Below the pieces are notes generated by a model. The model was not told the DNA's origin, did not search any database, and worked only from the letters and a program-made list of their open reading frames with translations. Shown here one piece after another: positions 25,701-34,783 of a stretch of DNA of 45,955 nt (the first letter of the stretch is position 1; each line of letters starts with the position of its first letter). The position numbers were made by a program, and so were the translations under genes. The stretch comes from Candidatus Gorgyraea atricola (GTDB lineage Bacteria; Omnitrophota; Gorgyraeia; Gorgyraeales; Gorgyraeaceae): contig JAVCCW010000030.1 of the NCBI GenBank assembly GCA_030765235.1, positions 72,144 to 118,098 on the forward strand, written 5' to 3'.

Positions 25701-26703
25701 TTCTCTTGAACCAGACAGAGACAGTGCCGGCTGTTGTTAAATCAATATCCCCGCAACTTACATTATCGTCGCTTCCGTCAAAACTCAATGCTGAGCCGTA
25801 TTTTCCTGCTACTTGTATGGCTCCGGTTATAGTACCGTTGTATCCATTGCCAGATTTATCGTAGCCGATCGAAGCTGCAACATCACCCAATTTCTCGAAG
25901 TCGTAGTATGCAAATGGCGCATTGCCCTCGTTCGGATCTATGCCTGTGCCAATGTGCGAAGCCATGCCAGCATTGTAGTCGACCATGAGCTGGGCTGCAG
26001 TGCGAATGTAATTATAAATCTTTGCATCATCAATTAATCCATCAAAGTAATACGCCTGATCAGTCGACCTCACTGCTGCGCCTACAGTAAAATAATAGGA
26101 ACCTCCGGTCAGGCTCATCTCTGTACTTGTATAGCTATCTTTAAGGTCTCCATTTACATATAGCTTGCCCTCATCTGTATCATTATCAAAGCTAACTGCC
26201 ACATGCGTCCATTGCCCATCTGTGCCTGATATGTCGTATGTGAGATTATTATAAAAATCTGTTGCAGGACTTCCGTAAGCGCTCACGCCCCTAAGCACCG
26301 CACCATCTAACACTATTCCATAACCATATGTGTGTTCAGGGTATCTTGATTTACCTATTATAAATCTTACGCCGCTCAGCGCATCAGGCTTAATCCATGC
26401 ACATAAGGTTAATTTTGTATAACCTCCAAACACATTTCCCATAGTAACATAATCTCCTGTTCCGTCAAACTCCATAGCCTTACCAATCTTACCATTCACA
26501 AAGTTTGCATCTCCTGTAAGCGTCCCATCGTTGGTCCCGATATCATCGTAAGCAGTAGGACCTCCGCCCTCGTCAAATCTCCAGTAGGCGACAGGATCGT
26601 TGCCCTTGCTGGTTGCGTATGCTTCGATTGTGTAATGTGTAAGGTGTAATGTAGAATGTAAAAGTATAATTGCCAGGATTAAAATAACTTTTTTAGTTTT
26701 CAT
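22738..26703 (-). CDS. Secreted six-LamG-domain protein A
   Basis: The product is 1,321 residues from ATG 26703, chosen because AGGAG (26715-26711) is 7 bases upstream; an in-frame start at 26721 has no such site. A signal peptide (KKVILILAIILLHSTLH...AYA) is followed by six LamG/concanavalin-like units, each opening like 'VAYWRFDEGGG' or 'VGWWRMDNDW', with 'ALSFDGTGDYV' in the middle and closing with 'LIDDVRIYNYARTAAQV'. LamG folds bind glycans or proteins. The units match, in order, those of the next two genes, so the three are tandem duplicates. The protein ends AAKLGD with no anchor. Confidence 0.88.
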   Translation of the reverse strand: MKTKKVILILAIILLHSTLHLTHYTIEAYATSKGNDPVAYWRFDEGGGPTAYDDIGTNDGTLTGDANFVNGKIGKAMEFDGTGDYVTMGNVFGGYTKLTLCAWIKPDALSGVRFIIGKSRYPEHTYGYGIVLDGAVLRGVSAYGSPATDFYNNLTYDISGTDGQWTHVAVSFDNDTDEGKLYVNGDLKDSYTSTEMSLTGGSYYFTVGAAVRSTDQAYYFDGLIDDAKIYNYIRTAAQLMVDYNAGMASHIGTGIDPNEGNAPFAYYDFEKLGDVAASIGYDKSGNGYNGTITGAIQVAGKYGSALSFDGSDDNVSCGDIDLTTAGTVSVWFKRTASSGDALDTIIDKAVHSAGSAWALWLQPNGSLYVRFYDGSGATNWNSNDTRATDGAWHHVVFKWGSSGKEVYYDGSSVFTESDSSAITANDGPVMIGDSNNRDYRFEGLIDEVKIYNYARTQAQVAYDYNKGAPVAHYKFDEGTGSIAHNAESSANSGAAPVGWWRMDNDWTDASGNGNNGTAGGSVAFSSSSKIGPYCGSFASATSDYVNCGNDDSLNFTTNDFTLETWVKKETGANILLRKGGGYSTSAPGYSIAGGSSLQISGTSKVIYNSNPGGTLATGAWNHLAYSVDRDGYVKKYINGVLTGQADISADADVSITNSSILYLSNPGQYWNGLIDDARIYDYARTAEQIYNDYKSTHGTMVADTKFVDGKLGKALSFDGTGDYVLVPGGGLSSNPMTVALWIKREVGSNDEVLLMTKDGWSDTHGIEIWIDSDDYEMGVRGSGGTIAHTNTRFDTGSWVHAVIVFNGTTVTIYKDGSAVPMVASTIEQVATSSDDAYIGRYGADQSSAYFTGQIDDVRIYNYARTAAQVMTDYNAGTAFHPGGGTGEKDPWSGDLPVAHWKFDENTGILSRDASENNYDGTINGNPTWTQGKHGPCLNFDGSGDYVDVPDSVSIQPSMSVILWAKSNTATYNAYGWLAGFRGANGFIIHPNVDTKGWGGYFHNSSGTFNNIGTYTFSDITTWHQYGIIYDDSANKAYMIVDGRFVVTTSMDITRVADTIPIDIGRDYNYGSDRWGNGLIDDVRIYDYALTQAQASWLYNKGKPVAHWRMDSAADSSSADGDTAYDDSDNNSDGTGDNGANDAGLTWETGKFGGAIDFDGTDDLVTVTHDASMNVTTAYTVAGWVKPTNTSNIGFPINKVSDDWTDGFALQQYNAGLYWYINGTTSKIADADFFSDTSWVHFEITQDGTALKLYKNGALQTSNSNGIDIDSSYNVKIGAKNTGTLTNYFDGLIDDLRMYNYARTAEQMMMDFNQGLAAKLGD

Positions 26704-26747
26704 ATTTATTCTCCTAACCATTACATTACACCTTACACATTACACAA
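26628..26747. repeat. Perfect 26-nt inverted repeat around the start of LamG gene A
   Basis: Arms 26628-26653 and 26722-26747 (ATTACACCTTACACATTACA core) are perfectly complementary, 68 bases apart. The upstream arm precedes the ribosome binding site; the downstream arm codes for part of the signal peptide (LHLTHYTI). RBS and start codon lie in the loop. Confidence 0.9.
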
Positions 26748-26750
26748 ACC

Positions 26751-29700
26751 TTATTCTCCAAGCCTACTCGCCACACCAGCATTATAATCCTGCAAGACCT
26801 GTCCCGCGGTCCTTGCGTAGTTATAGATTCTCACGTCGTCGATCAGGCCGTTGAAGAAATTATAGCTTGTATAAATACCGTTACCAATTTTAAACACACC
26901 TGAATCAACCGTACTTAATGACTTCACCTTTGTATCTTTTAATACCCCATTTATATAACTTCTTACAGATGTGCCGTCATATGTAAATGCAACATGTTGC
27001 CACTGACCTACTGTGTACAAGCTATTGGGAAAGTCGGCACTAACGTCACTTGAATAAAAATGAATTCCAATTACTCCACTATATGACATAATATCCCATA
27101 ATTGGCTTGTAGCATTTGTTCCATATCCCATTATAATTTTATTCTGCGAAATGTTAGGATATAACCAAAAAGAAAACGTTCTAGGGTTAGCCCCTGACGC
27201 TAAACCAGAAGGGCTACTCACACTCGCATAATCATCCGTCCCGTCAAAGCTCATGCAGCGGCCGTACTTTCCAGTAGCGCTGGCGGTGTGGGCTGCGGCT
27301 ATTGTGGTTTGCGGGGCTGTTGCGCCAATTGTTACTGTGGCGTTGTTATTGCCTGTATCATCATACGCATCTGTGCCGCTTGATTCATCAAACCTATAAT
27401 ACGCCACAGGCTCACCTTTATTATACAGCCAGCTCACCTGGGACTGGGTAAGGGCATAGTCGTAAATGCGAATATCGTCGATGCGACCGTTAAAGTACCT
27501 CTCTAATGATTTTGACTGCGCTCCAATCCTTAAAGGGTTAGAATCTGGTACCGCATTCTGGTAAGTATATGAATCTTGCAGTAATCCATCTCTATACATT
27601 TTAATAGTTGTTCCATCTTGAGTCACAGCATAATGATGCCATGAAGTATCTAAGGTAGTGTCACAGTCAATAAAGACATTGGCGCTATCATAAACATAAG
27701 TCCCTATTTTATCAGATGATAAATTCACCATTATTCCATAACCATTACCTGCAAAACTACCCTTGTTTACCATAAAACCATAATTCGTATAACTACTACC
27801 TGCCACATTAGACTTAGCCCAACACGCCAGCGTAAAAACATTTATATTTAAGTCTATATCATCACTGATTTCAACATAATCTCCGCCATCAAAACTGAGC
27901 CCTGGCCCGTGTTTGCCGTTGGTCCAGGTGGGCACGTCTGTGCCTGCGCCGTCGCCGCCTAGTGTGCCGTCGTTCGCGTTTTCGCTCGCGTCGCAGGCTA
28001 GGACGCCTGTGTTTTCGTCCATGCGCCAGTGGCCTACAGGCAAATCCCCGCCCCACGGATCAGCAACACCTGTTCGCTGAGCCCCGTGCCGCGATGCAGC
28101 ACCAGCATCATAATCCTGCTTGACCTGCGCTGCAGTGCGAACATAATTATAAATCCGCACGTCATCCATAAGACCATTATGATAACCACCATAATGACCT
28201 TTGGCACCCATATACAAATGATTTGTTGTAGTACCTATATCTATGCTTTGCGTAACCTGTGACCAAAGCTTACCGTTAACATAAGACTTGATAGCCGTTG
28301 AACCGCTCGTCGTATTATCTGCTGTATAAGCTATATGAACCCACTTTCCTACTTCAAAAACATCATATGCGTAAAGATAATAACCGCTACTATACACAAA
28401 AAATAATGCCTCGTCTTGATATCGTGTAAAAGAATATCCTCCTGTCCCGCTATATTTCGATACAAAATCACTTGTATCTGCGCTTAGACTTGTATGCTTT
28501 ATCCACGCTTCAACAGTTATTGCTGTTTGCACATCCAAACTTGCATCGCTCCCGCAATCTACATAATCCCCACTTCCATCAAACTCCAGCGCCTTGCCGA
28601 TCTTGCCGTCGACGAATTTTGTGTCGCCCACAAACGTGCCGTGCGTGGATTTGTAGTCATTGTAGATCTGCTCGGCTGTGCGGGCATAGTCGTAGATACG
28701 GACGTCGTCAATATCGCCATTGAAATATCCTCCAGTACCTGTATAATAAACACCTAAGTAAGATGTGCCAGAGATATTAAGCGAGCTCCCTGTCTTTGTA
28801 GTGTCTGTTCCAATATAAACACCATCTACATACAGATCAACTCCCACGTCTTCCTTATGCACGCCAACAAAATGATGGAAACTTGTAGTATCTAAAGGCG
28901 CTGTAGTACTTATATATTGATAACCAGAACCCCAGCTGCCATCATATGCTTGCCAAAAATAAGCATTGCTCCCATCCTGACCTAGCTCCATATAGGACCA
29001 TGAAAAAATTGTATGGCGCCCCGCATCTAAAGCAGCAGGCTTGGCCCATGCCTCTACAGTATAATCTCCGCTTATCGAGCCAACAACATCTGAGCCTAAG
29101 TTTACTTTATCATCTGTCCCATCAAAATCCAATGCACCAGGCCCAATTTTTCCTGAGGTCCAGCTCATACCTGTATTGTTTGCACCATCATCTGCAGTGC
29201 CGTTGTTTGCATTACCTGATTCATCGCTTACTGTTGCTCCGTTCGCCGCGCCTGACGAAGCTGTATCCATCCTCCACCACGCCACAGGCGCGGCGCCGGA
29301 ATTAGCGCTGGATTCTGCGTTATGCGCGATCGAACCTGTGCCCTCGTCAAACCTGTAATGCGCGATCGGCGCGCCCTTAGAATAGTCATACGCGATCTGC
29401 GCCTGCGTCCGGGCGTAGTCGTAGATTTTGACCTCGTCGATCAGGCCTTTAAAATTTCTCTGTGTAGTACCACTCCATGTCAATCTTCCTATTTGTATCC
29501 CAGTAGAGCCTCCCATTGTAACAGCATTGCTAAAAGTTTCTGAACTATCATCTTTATAGATTGTCACGGTGTTTGCAGTATCGTCATATGTAAACGCTAC
29601 AAAAGTCCACCTATCTGAAGCTAATGACAGAGTCGAAGTTTCTTGCTCCCCATTGCTGTCAGCGCCAGGAGATATAAGAACTTCCATCTGTCCATCAGTC

Positions 29701-30854
29701 ATTCTGAAATCAAAAGATTTGTTGCCGCTTTCCCATTTTGCAATAAATTCTTGAACATCACTCCCATCTCTCGACCAAGTTACATCAGAACATTTTACCC
29801 ATGCAGTAACTGTTAAAGCAGAAAATGAACTTGTTATTGATGTGCTTACATAATCATCCCCGTCAAAGTTCAACGCCATGCCGTGTTTGCCCTGGGCTGC
29901 GGTTGCGCCAGTGATGGTGCCGTTGTTGCCGCTGCCTGATTCGTCATATAAATTAGCGCCGGATAGATTGTCCATCGAGTAGTATGCAACCGGCGCATTG
30001 CCCTCATTCGGATCCGCGCCGCTGCCAAGATGCGCTGCTGCGCCAGCATTGTAGTCGACCATAACCTGCGCTGCAGTGCGGGCGTAGTTGTAGATGCGAA
30101 CGTCGTCGATAAGGCCGTTAAAAGGATAAGAAGCTGACCAGGGAATACGCCCTATCCAAAACGAGCTTGAAGCTGAAATGCTGCCAACATTCGCGATGGA
30201 TTGCTGCAAAACCTGTTCTCCATCAACATAAATATACGCATTGTCCTCAGTTCTATTCAATACAAACGCTGCATGATGCCAATTTGTATCTGTAATCACT
30301 GTAGAAGAAGTCTCTACATCTTTATTATTCGTACCTCTGATATACCAATATATTTTACCGCTTGAAGGGTGGTTCAAAAGAGGACTGAATGCATTTGCTC
30401 CCCCATCTTCCTTGCTCCATATATATTGTAAATTAGAATTACTATTTGTCTTCATCCATACTGTAACTGTATAGCTATCACTGCCAGGATTAAATAACGA
30501 ATCTCCGTCGCAATCTACATAATCATTGGTCCCATCGCACTCCAGCGCATTGCCAATTTTCCCGGCTGCCCACATCTCGCCTGCAGTATCGTTCGAGCCA
30601 GTGTTGTCGCCAGGCGTGAGCGTTCCGTCGTTAGTCGAGATGTCATCGTAAGCTGTAGGGCCTCCTCCTTCATCAAATCTCCAGTAGGCAACAGGATCGT
30701 TGCCTTTGCTGGCGCCTTGCGCTTGCGGGACTAGTAGGAACAAGGCTATGAGGGATAATAGGGGAATATAGGGGGTAATAAGGGAACGGAGTAGACCTTT
30801 ACCCCTGCCCTTATGATCCCTTATTTTCCCCCATTGCCCCTTATAATCCCTCAT
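26751..30854 (-). CDS. Secreted six-LamG-domain protein B
   Basis: The product is 1,367 residues from ATG 30854; the first ATG at 30857 overlaps the previous gene's TAA by one base (TAATGATG), and AGGAG lies 7 bases before the second. A long basic N-terminus (RDYKGQWGKIRDHKGRGKG) leads into the signal peptide (YIPLLSLIALFLLVPQAQGA). Six LamG-like units follow in the same order as in proteins A and C, from 'DPVAYWRFDEGGGPTAYDD' to the final 'NYARTAGQVLQDYNAG'. Function is probably surface or glycan binding, as for A and C. It is translationally coupled to gene C. Confidence 0.88.
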   Translation of the reverse strand: MRDYKGQWGKIRDHKGRGKGLLRSLITPYIPLLSLIALFLLVPQAQGASKGNDPVAYWRFDEGGGPTAYDDISTNDGTLTPGDNTGSNDTAGEMWAAGKIGNALECDGTNDYVDCDGDSLFNPGSDSYTVTVWMKTNSNSNLQYIWSKEDGGANAFSPLLNHPSSGKIYWYIRGTNNKDVETSSTVITDTNWHHAAFVLNRTEDNAYIYVDGEQVLQQSIANVGSISASSSFWIGRIPWSASYPFNGLIDDVRIYNYARTAAQVMVDYNAGAAAHLGSGADPNEGNAPVAYYSMDNLSGANLYDESGSGNNGTITGATAAQGKHGMALNFDGDDYVSTSITSSFSALTVTAWVKCSDVTWSRDGSDVQEFIAKWESGNKSFDFRMTDGQMEVLISPGADSNGEQETSTLSLASDRWTFVAFTYDDTANTVTIYKDDSSETFSNAVTMGGSTGIQIGRLTWSGTTQRNFKGLIDEVKIYDYARTQAQIAYDYSKGAPIAHYRFDEGTGSIAHNAESSANSGAAPVAWWRMDTASSGAANGATVSDESGNANNGTADDGANNTGMSWTSGKIGPGALDFDGTDDKVNLGSDVVGSISGDYTVEAWAKPAALDAGRHTIFSWSYMELGQDGSNAYFWQAYDGSWGSGYQYISTTAPLDTTSFHHFVGVHKEDVGVDLYVDGVYIGTDTTKTGSSLNISGTSYLGVYYTGTGGYFNGDIDDVRIYDYARTAEQIYNDYKSTHGTFVGDTKFVDGKIGKALEFDGSGDYVDCGSDASLDVQTAITVEAWIKHTSLSADTSDFVSKYSGTGGYSFTRYQDEALFFVYSSGYYLYAYDVFEVGKWVHIAYTADNTTSGSTAIKSYVNGKLWSQVTQSIDIGTTTNHLYMGAKGHYGGYHNGLMDDVRIYNYVRTAAQVKQDYDAGAASRHGAQRTGVADPWGGDLPVGHWRMDENTGVLACDASENANDGTLGGDGAGTDVPTWTNGKHGPGLSFDGGDYVEISDDIDLNINVFTLACWAKSNVAGSSYTNYGFMVNKGSFAGNGYGIMVNLSSDKIGTYVYDSANVFIDCDTTLDTSWHHYAVTQDGTTIKMYRDGLLQDSYTYQNAVPDSNPLRIGAQSKSLERYFNGRIDDIRIYDYALTQSQVSWLYNKGEPVAYYRFDESSGTDAYDDTGNNNATVTIGATAPQTTIAAAHTASATGKYGRCMSFDGTDDYASVSSPSGLASGANPRTFSFWLYPNISQNKIIMGYGTNATSQLWDIMSYSGVIGIHFYSSDVSADFPNSLYTVGQWQHVAFTYDGTSVRSYINGVLKDTKVKSLSTVDSGVFKIGNGIYTSYNFFNGLIDDVRIYNYARTAGQVLQDYNAGVASRLGE
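30750..30852. repeat. Imperfect 36-nt inverted repeat inside the signal-peptide region of LamG gene B
   Basis: Arms 30750-30785 and 30817-30852 pair at 28 of 36 positions (TCCCTTATT...ATCCCTC pattern). The element covers the first 35 codons just after the start codon. It is unrelated in sequence to the repeat at gene A. Confidence 0.75.
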
Positions 30855-30856
30855 CA

Positions 30857-33800
30857 TTAATCTCCTAGTCTACCTGCCGCTCCATTATTAAAATCCTGCA
30901 TCACCTGTCCCGCTGTTCTCTCATAGTTATAGATACGAAAATCATCTAGTTGACCTTTTAAATATTGTGCAGTGGCCCATCTGCCTATCTGCAAGGCCTG
31001 GCCAGTCAATGCGCCATTGCTGGTTGCATTTTCATTATTGAATACACCGTCGATGTATAGTTTTGTGCCAGAAGCTGTATGCGTTACTGCAATGTGGTAC
31101 CACTGGCCATCAACTAGCGCAGAAGTTGATGTTAGCTGGCTGCATGTGTACACATTTACCTTATCGTCATTCTGAAGATTAAATTCCCAGCTAGTGCCAG
31201 AGCTATAGCCCAAAAATGTCCTCCATCCAGAAGATGCATCCATGTTAAACCAGAAAGAGACTGAATAATCTGTCATTGTAAAGGTACCTGGTAAGCTCGC
31301 ATAATCATCCACCCCATCCAAACTCAAACACCTGCCGAATTTGCCTGTTGCGCCGGCTGTGCGGGCTGCGGCTATTGTGGTTTGCGGGGCTGTTGCGCCT
31401 ATTGTGATCGTGGCGTTATTGTTCGTTGTCTCATCCCATGCATCTGTGCCGCTAGCCTCATTAAACCGATAATGCGCCATGGGCTTACCTTTATTATACA
31501 GCCAGGCGACCTGGGCCTGGGTCATGGCATAGTCGTACACCCGAACATCATCAAGAATACCCTGATAAGCATATTGCTCTCCGCCGCCATCGTTTTCCTT
31601 GCCAATAAAATTCAATACAAAAGCATCGCTTTCTGTCAATGTCTGCGTAGTGCCTATCTTAGAACCATTTGCATAGAATGTAACACTCGTGCCGCTCCTG
31701 ACCATTACCTGATGTGTCCATTCACTAAGCGGGAGAGCATAAGAAACTGAGACATAAGTATCTCCTGGCCTGTAATAAGTTGAACTGGCGCTAAAATAGT
31801 GCGAATATCTACCTGATGCCTCGCCAAGCACAACATTGTAATTAGATGGATTCATCCACAGAGAAATAGTATGTGTTGTCCCGCAATCAAAACTGTTTAT
31901 GTTCACATAATCCCCATCTCCGCCAAAATCGAGCCCTGGCCCGTGTTTGCCCTGTGTCCACGTAGGCACGTCAGTTCCTGCGCCGTCGCCGCCTAGTGTC
32001 CCGTCATTCCCATTCTCACTCGCGTCGCGCGCGAGCACGCCGGTATTCTCATCCATCTTCCAATGCCCCACAGGCAAATCCCCGCTCCACGGATCCTTTT
32101 CACCTGTTCCACCCCCGGGGTGGAAAATGGTTCCGGCGTTGTAGTCGGATTTGATCTGCGCGTCTGTGCGGGCGTAGTTATAGATGCGCATATCATCGAG
32201 TTTGCCATCCATATAATGAGAGCCCGCTGAATCATATCGGCCAATAACTAAATTTCCATTTGTATTAATCGCTGCTGAAGGCTGATCCACTGTCTGAGAT
32301 ACTCCATTAAGATAAACTGTATGATACGGAGTTGAATCATCCCACACAGCTGCAATATGGACCCATTCCTGACCTGGGATCGTAGGACCGTCTTTCACGC
32401 CATTTTCTGTGTAGCTATAATACTCATTTGCCCCATCAGGAGCATCACCAGCAGCTCTTGAAATACTTACCATATTTGCTCCTGTACCTATCATGAGAAT
32501 GTAATCATAATTACCGTTAGGCTGACTGGCATTATTAAAATACCCCCATGCTTCAACAGTAAATGGCGCGTTTAGCGTGCCTAGTGGGATAGTGGGGATA
32601 TAATCCCCAGTCCCATCAAACTCGAGCGCCTTGCCGATCTTGCCGTCTACGTATTTGGTGTCAGCGACCATTGTGCCGTGGGTGGATTTGTAGTCATTGT
32701 AAATCTGCTCAGCTGTGCGGGCGTAGTCGTAGATGCGGACGTCATCGATTAGGCCGGGTGCATAGAGACCACCTCCTACTCCTCTACCCAACTCAAAAGC
32801 ACTAGTTCCGCTACCCATGCTATAGGAATCTCTATCATCCACTTCAATACCATTGTAATATAATCTAAAATTATTGCTATCTCGCACTACTGTTATCATC
32901 TGCCAGACACTCTCCTGAATCTGGCCATCATTAGAGGTAAGACTATTTCCGCCTGTCATATTCAACTCAACACTTAACTGGTCATTATTCCCACTTATTA
33001 GACGAATAGCAAACTGTCTATTACCATCAGTGTTTGTCTGGTATGCATAATACTCCCATCCATCATCAAAAGTTGGCTTTATCCAAAAGGAAAAAGTCCA
33101 AAGTTCATCTCCGTCCAAAGCAGTTATCCTTGGAATACTCACATAATCATTTGTGCCGTCAAACTCAAGGCAGTCCGGGCCGATCTTGCCTGTCTGGTCC
33201 CACATTTGAGCAGTCGTGGTATTCGTGCCTGTTGATTGCGGATAGAGCGTGGCTGTATTTCCATTGCCCGACTCATCAGCAGTGGTTCCGCCAGTGCCCT
33301 CATCCATCCTCCACCACCCAACAGGCGCAGCGCCTCCAGAGTCGGCAGTCGAGTATTCGTTGTGTGTGATCGAGCCAGTACCCTCGTCAAATTTATAATG
33401 CGCAACAGGCCTACCTTTATTATAGTCATAAGCAACCTGCGCCTGCGTCCGGGCGTAGTTATAGAGCTTTACGTCGTCGATAGTCCCGTCAAAAGAATAG
33501 CTTCCACCAGTATCGTAAGCTCCCAGTACCAGCTGATTTGTAGTAGTATCTATATTGCCTGTCTGGGCTACTGGAGTACCATTCAAAACACCATTTAGAT
33601 AAACTTTCATATATGCTCCGTCATAAACACCGACAACATGAGTCCATTTATTCAAAGGAACATATGAAGAAGAATATGCCTGTTTACTTACACCGCCTAT
33701 TTTAATTCTAAAAAACACCCTCCCATCCCCTACACCACACAAACCTGTTCTATAATATTCGCCTTGCTTAATAAGAAAAATTGGATAATGTATATCATAC

Positions 33801-34783
33801 GAATTCGGCCTGACCCATGACTCAATTGTAACAGCTCCTGTAATATCTAAAATATTATTATTACCACAATTCACACGATCTGCGTCTCCATCAAAACTTA
33901 AAGCACTGCCATGTTTTCCCTGTACCCATGTTGCATTATTAATAGTGCCGTCATTTCCGTTGCCGCTTCTGTCATACGCATTCGTCCCAGTATTCTCATC
34001 CAGCGGCCAGTAGCCCACCGGCGCATTACCCTCATTCGGATCCACGCCTGCGCCGAGATGCACAGCAGAGCCAGCATTGTAGTCCACAAGTATCTGCGCG
34101 GCTGTGCGGGCGTAGTTGTAGATCTTTACATCGTCGATCAGGCCGGAAAAACGAGAACTAGTGCCAGCATATGAACCGATGTAAAGTAGATTAGCATTAT
34201 CCGCAACACTTCCGCTACAACTATATGAGTCGATGTACTGCCCATTGATATAAAAATCAACTGTATCAGCATCCCGTGTAACCGCAACATGTGACCATTG
34301 ACCCTCTGGTGTACTGCCATGACTACCAACAGTAGAATAACTCCAAACAGTACTGTCAGCATAAGTGATTGTCTCATTAGCATTCTTATAAATTGAATAA
34401 TGGGAATCCTTATGAATGATATCGCCAGCTCCCGCGCTTGCATTTGGTTTTATCCACGCTTCTAAAGTCAATTCTGTTCCTGTAATACTTAAGCTCGGAC
34501 TATCAGCTATCTGCACATCATCGTCTGTTCCATCGCATTCCAATGCGCCTCCAATCTTTCCCTGAGAGGTCCACATCTGACCTGCAGCAGTATTTGTACC
34601 GCCAGTGCTTGGTCTGAGCGTACCATCGTTAGAACCTATTTCATCATAAGCCGTCGGACCCCCGCCTTCGTCGAAGCGCCAGTGGGCTACTGGGTCATTG
34701 CCTTTGTCTGCTGCATAGACAAGGTTCGTTAATATTGTTAGAATCGTTATTATCGTTAATTTCGTTAGTAGCTTGTATCTCAT
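30857..34783 (-). CDS. Secreted six-LamG-domain protein C
   Basis: The 1,308-residue product has a signal peptide (MRYKLLTKLTIITILTILTN, cut near VYA-AD) and six LamG-like units in the A/B order, from 'DPVAHWRFDEGGG' to 'NYERTAGQVMQDFNNG'. The 5' end is built from short TAACGA-type direct repeats. The start codon overlaps the stop of the AbiEi-like gene as ATGA, so translation appears coupled to that regulator gene. It is the first of three tandem paralogues. No membrane anchor is seen after the signal peptide. Confidence 0.88.
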   Translation of the reverse strand: MRYKLLTKLTIITILTILTNLVYAADKGNDPVAHWRFDEGGGPTAYDEIGSNDGTLRPSTGGTNTAAGQMWTSQGKIGGALECDGTDDDVQIADSPSLSITGTELTLEAWIKPNASAGAGDIIHKDSHYSIYKNANETITYADSTVWSYSTVGSHGSTPEGQWSHVAVTRDADTVDFYINGQYIDSYSCSGSVADNANLLYIGSYAGTSSRFSGLIDDVKIYNYARTAAQILVDYNAGSAVHLGAGVDPNEGNAPVGYWPLDENTGTNAYDRSGNGNDGTINNATWVQGKHGSALSFDGDADRVNCGNNNILDITGAVTIESWVRPNSYDIHYPIFLIKQGEYYRTGLCGVGDGRVFFRIKIGGVSKQAYSSSYVPLNKWTHVVGVYDGAYMKVYLNGVLNGTPVAQTGNIDTTTNQLVLGAYDTGGSYSFDGTIDDVKLYNYARTQAQVAYDYNKGRPVAHYKFDEGTGSITHNEYSTADSGGAAPVGWWRMDEGTGGTTADESGNGNTATLYPQSTGTNTTTAQMWDQTGKIGPDCLEFDGTNDYVSIPRITALDGDELWTFSFWIKPTFDDGWEYYAYQTNTDGNRQFAIRLISGNNDQLSVELNMTGGNSLTSNDGQIQESVWQMITVVRDSNNFRLYYNGIEVDDRDSYSMGSGTSAFELGRGVGGGLYAPGLIDDVRIYDYARTAEQIYNDYKSTHGTMVADTKYVDGKIGKALEFDGTGDYIPTIPLGTLNAPFTVEAWGYFNNASQPNGNYDYILMIGTGANMVSISRAAGDAPDGANEYYSYTENGVKDGPTIPGQEWVHIAAVWDDSTPYHTVYLNGVSQTVDQPSAAINTNGNLVIGRYDSAGSHYMDGKLDDMRIYNYARTDAQIKSDYNAGTIFHPGGGTGEKDPWSGDLPVGHWKMDENTGVLARDASENGNDGTLGGDGAGTDVPTWTQGKHGPGLDFGGDGDYVNINSFDCGTTHTISLWMNPSNYNVVLGEASGRYSHYFSASSTYYRPGDTYVSVSYALPLSEWTHQVMVRSGTSVTFYANGSKIGTTQTLTESDAFVLNFIGKENDGGGEQYAYQGILDDVRVYDYAMTQAQVAWLYNKGKPMAHYRFNEASGTDAWDETTNNNATITIGATAPQTTIAAARTAGATGKFGRCLSLDGVDDYASLPGTFTMTDYSVSFWFNMDASSGWRTFLGYSSGTSWEFNLQNDDKVNVYTCSQLTSTSALVDGQWYHIAVTHTASGTKLYIDGVFNNENATSNGALTGQALQIGRWATAQYLKGQLDDFRIYNYERTAGQVMQDFNNGAAGRLGD

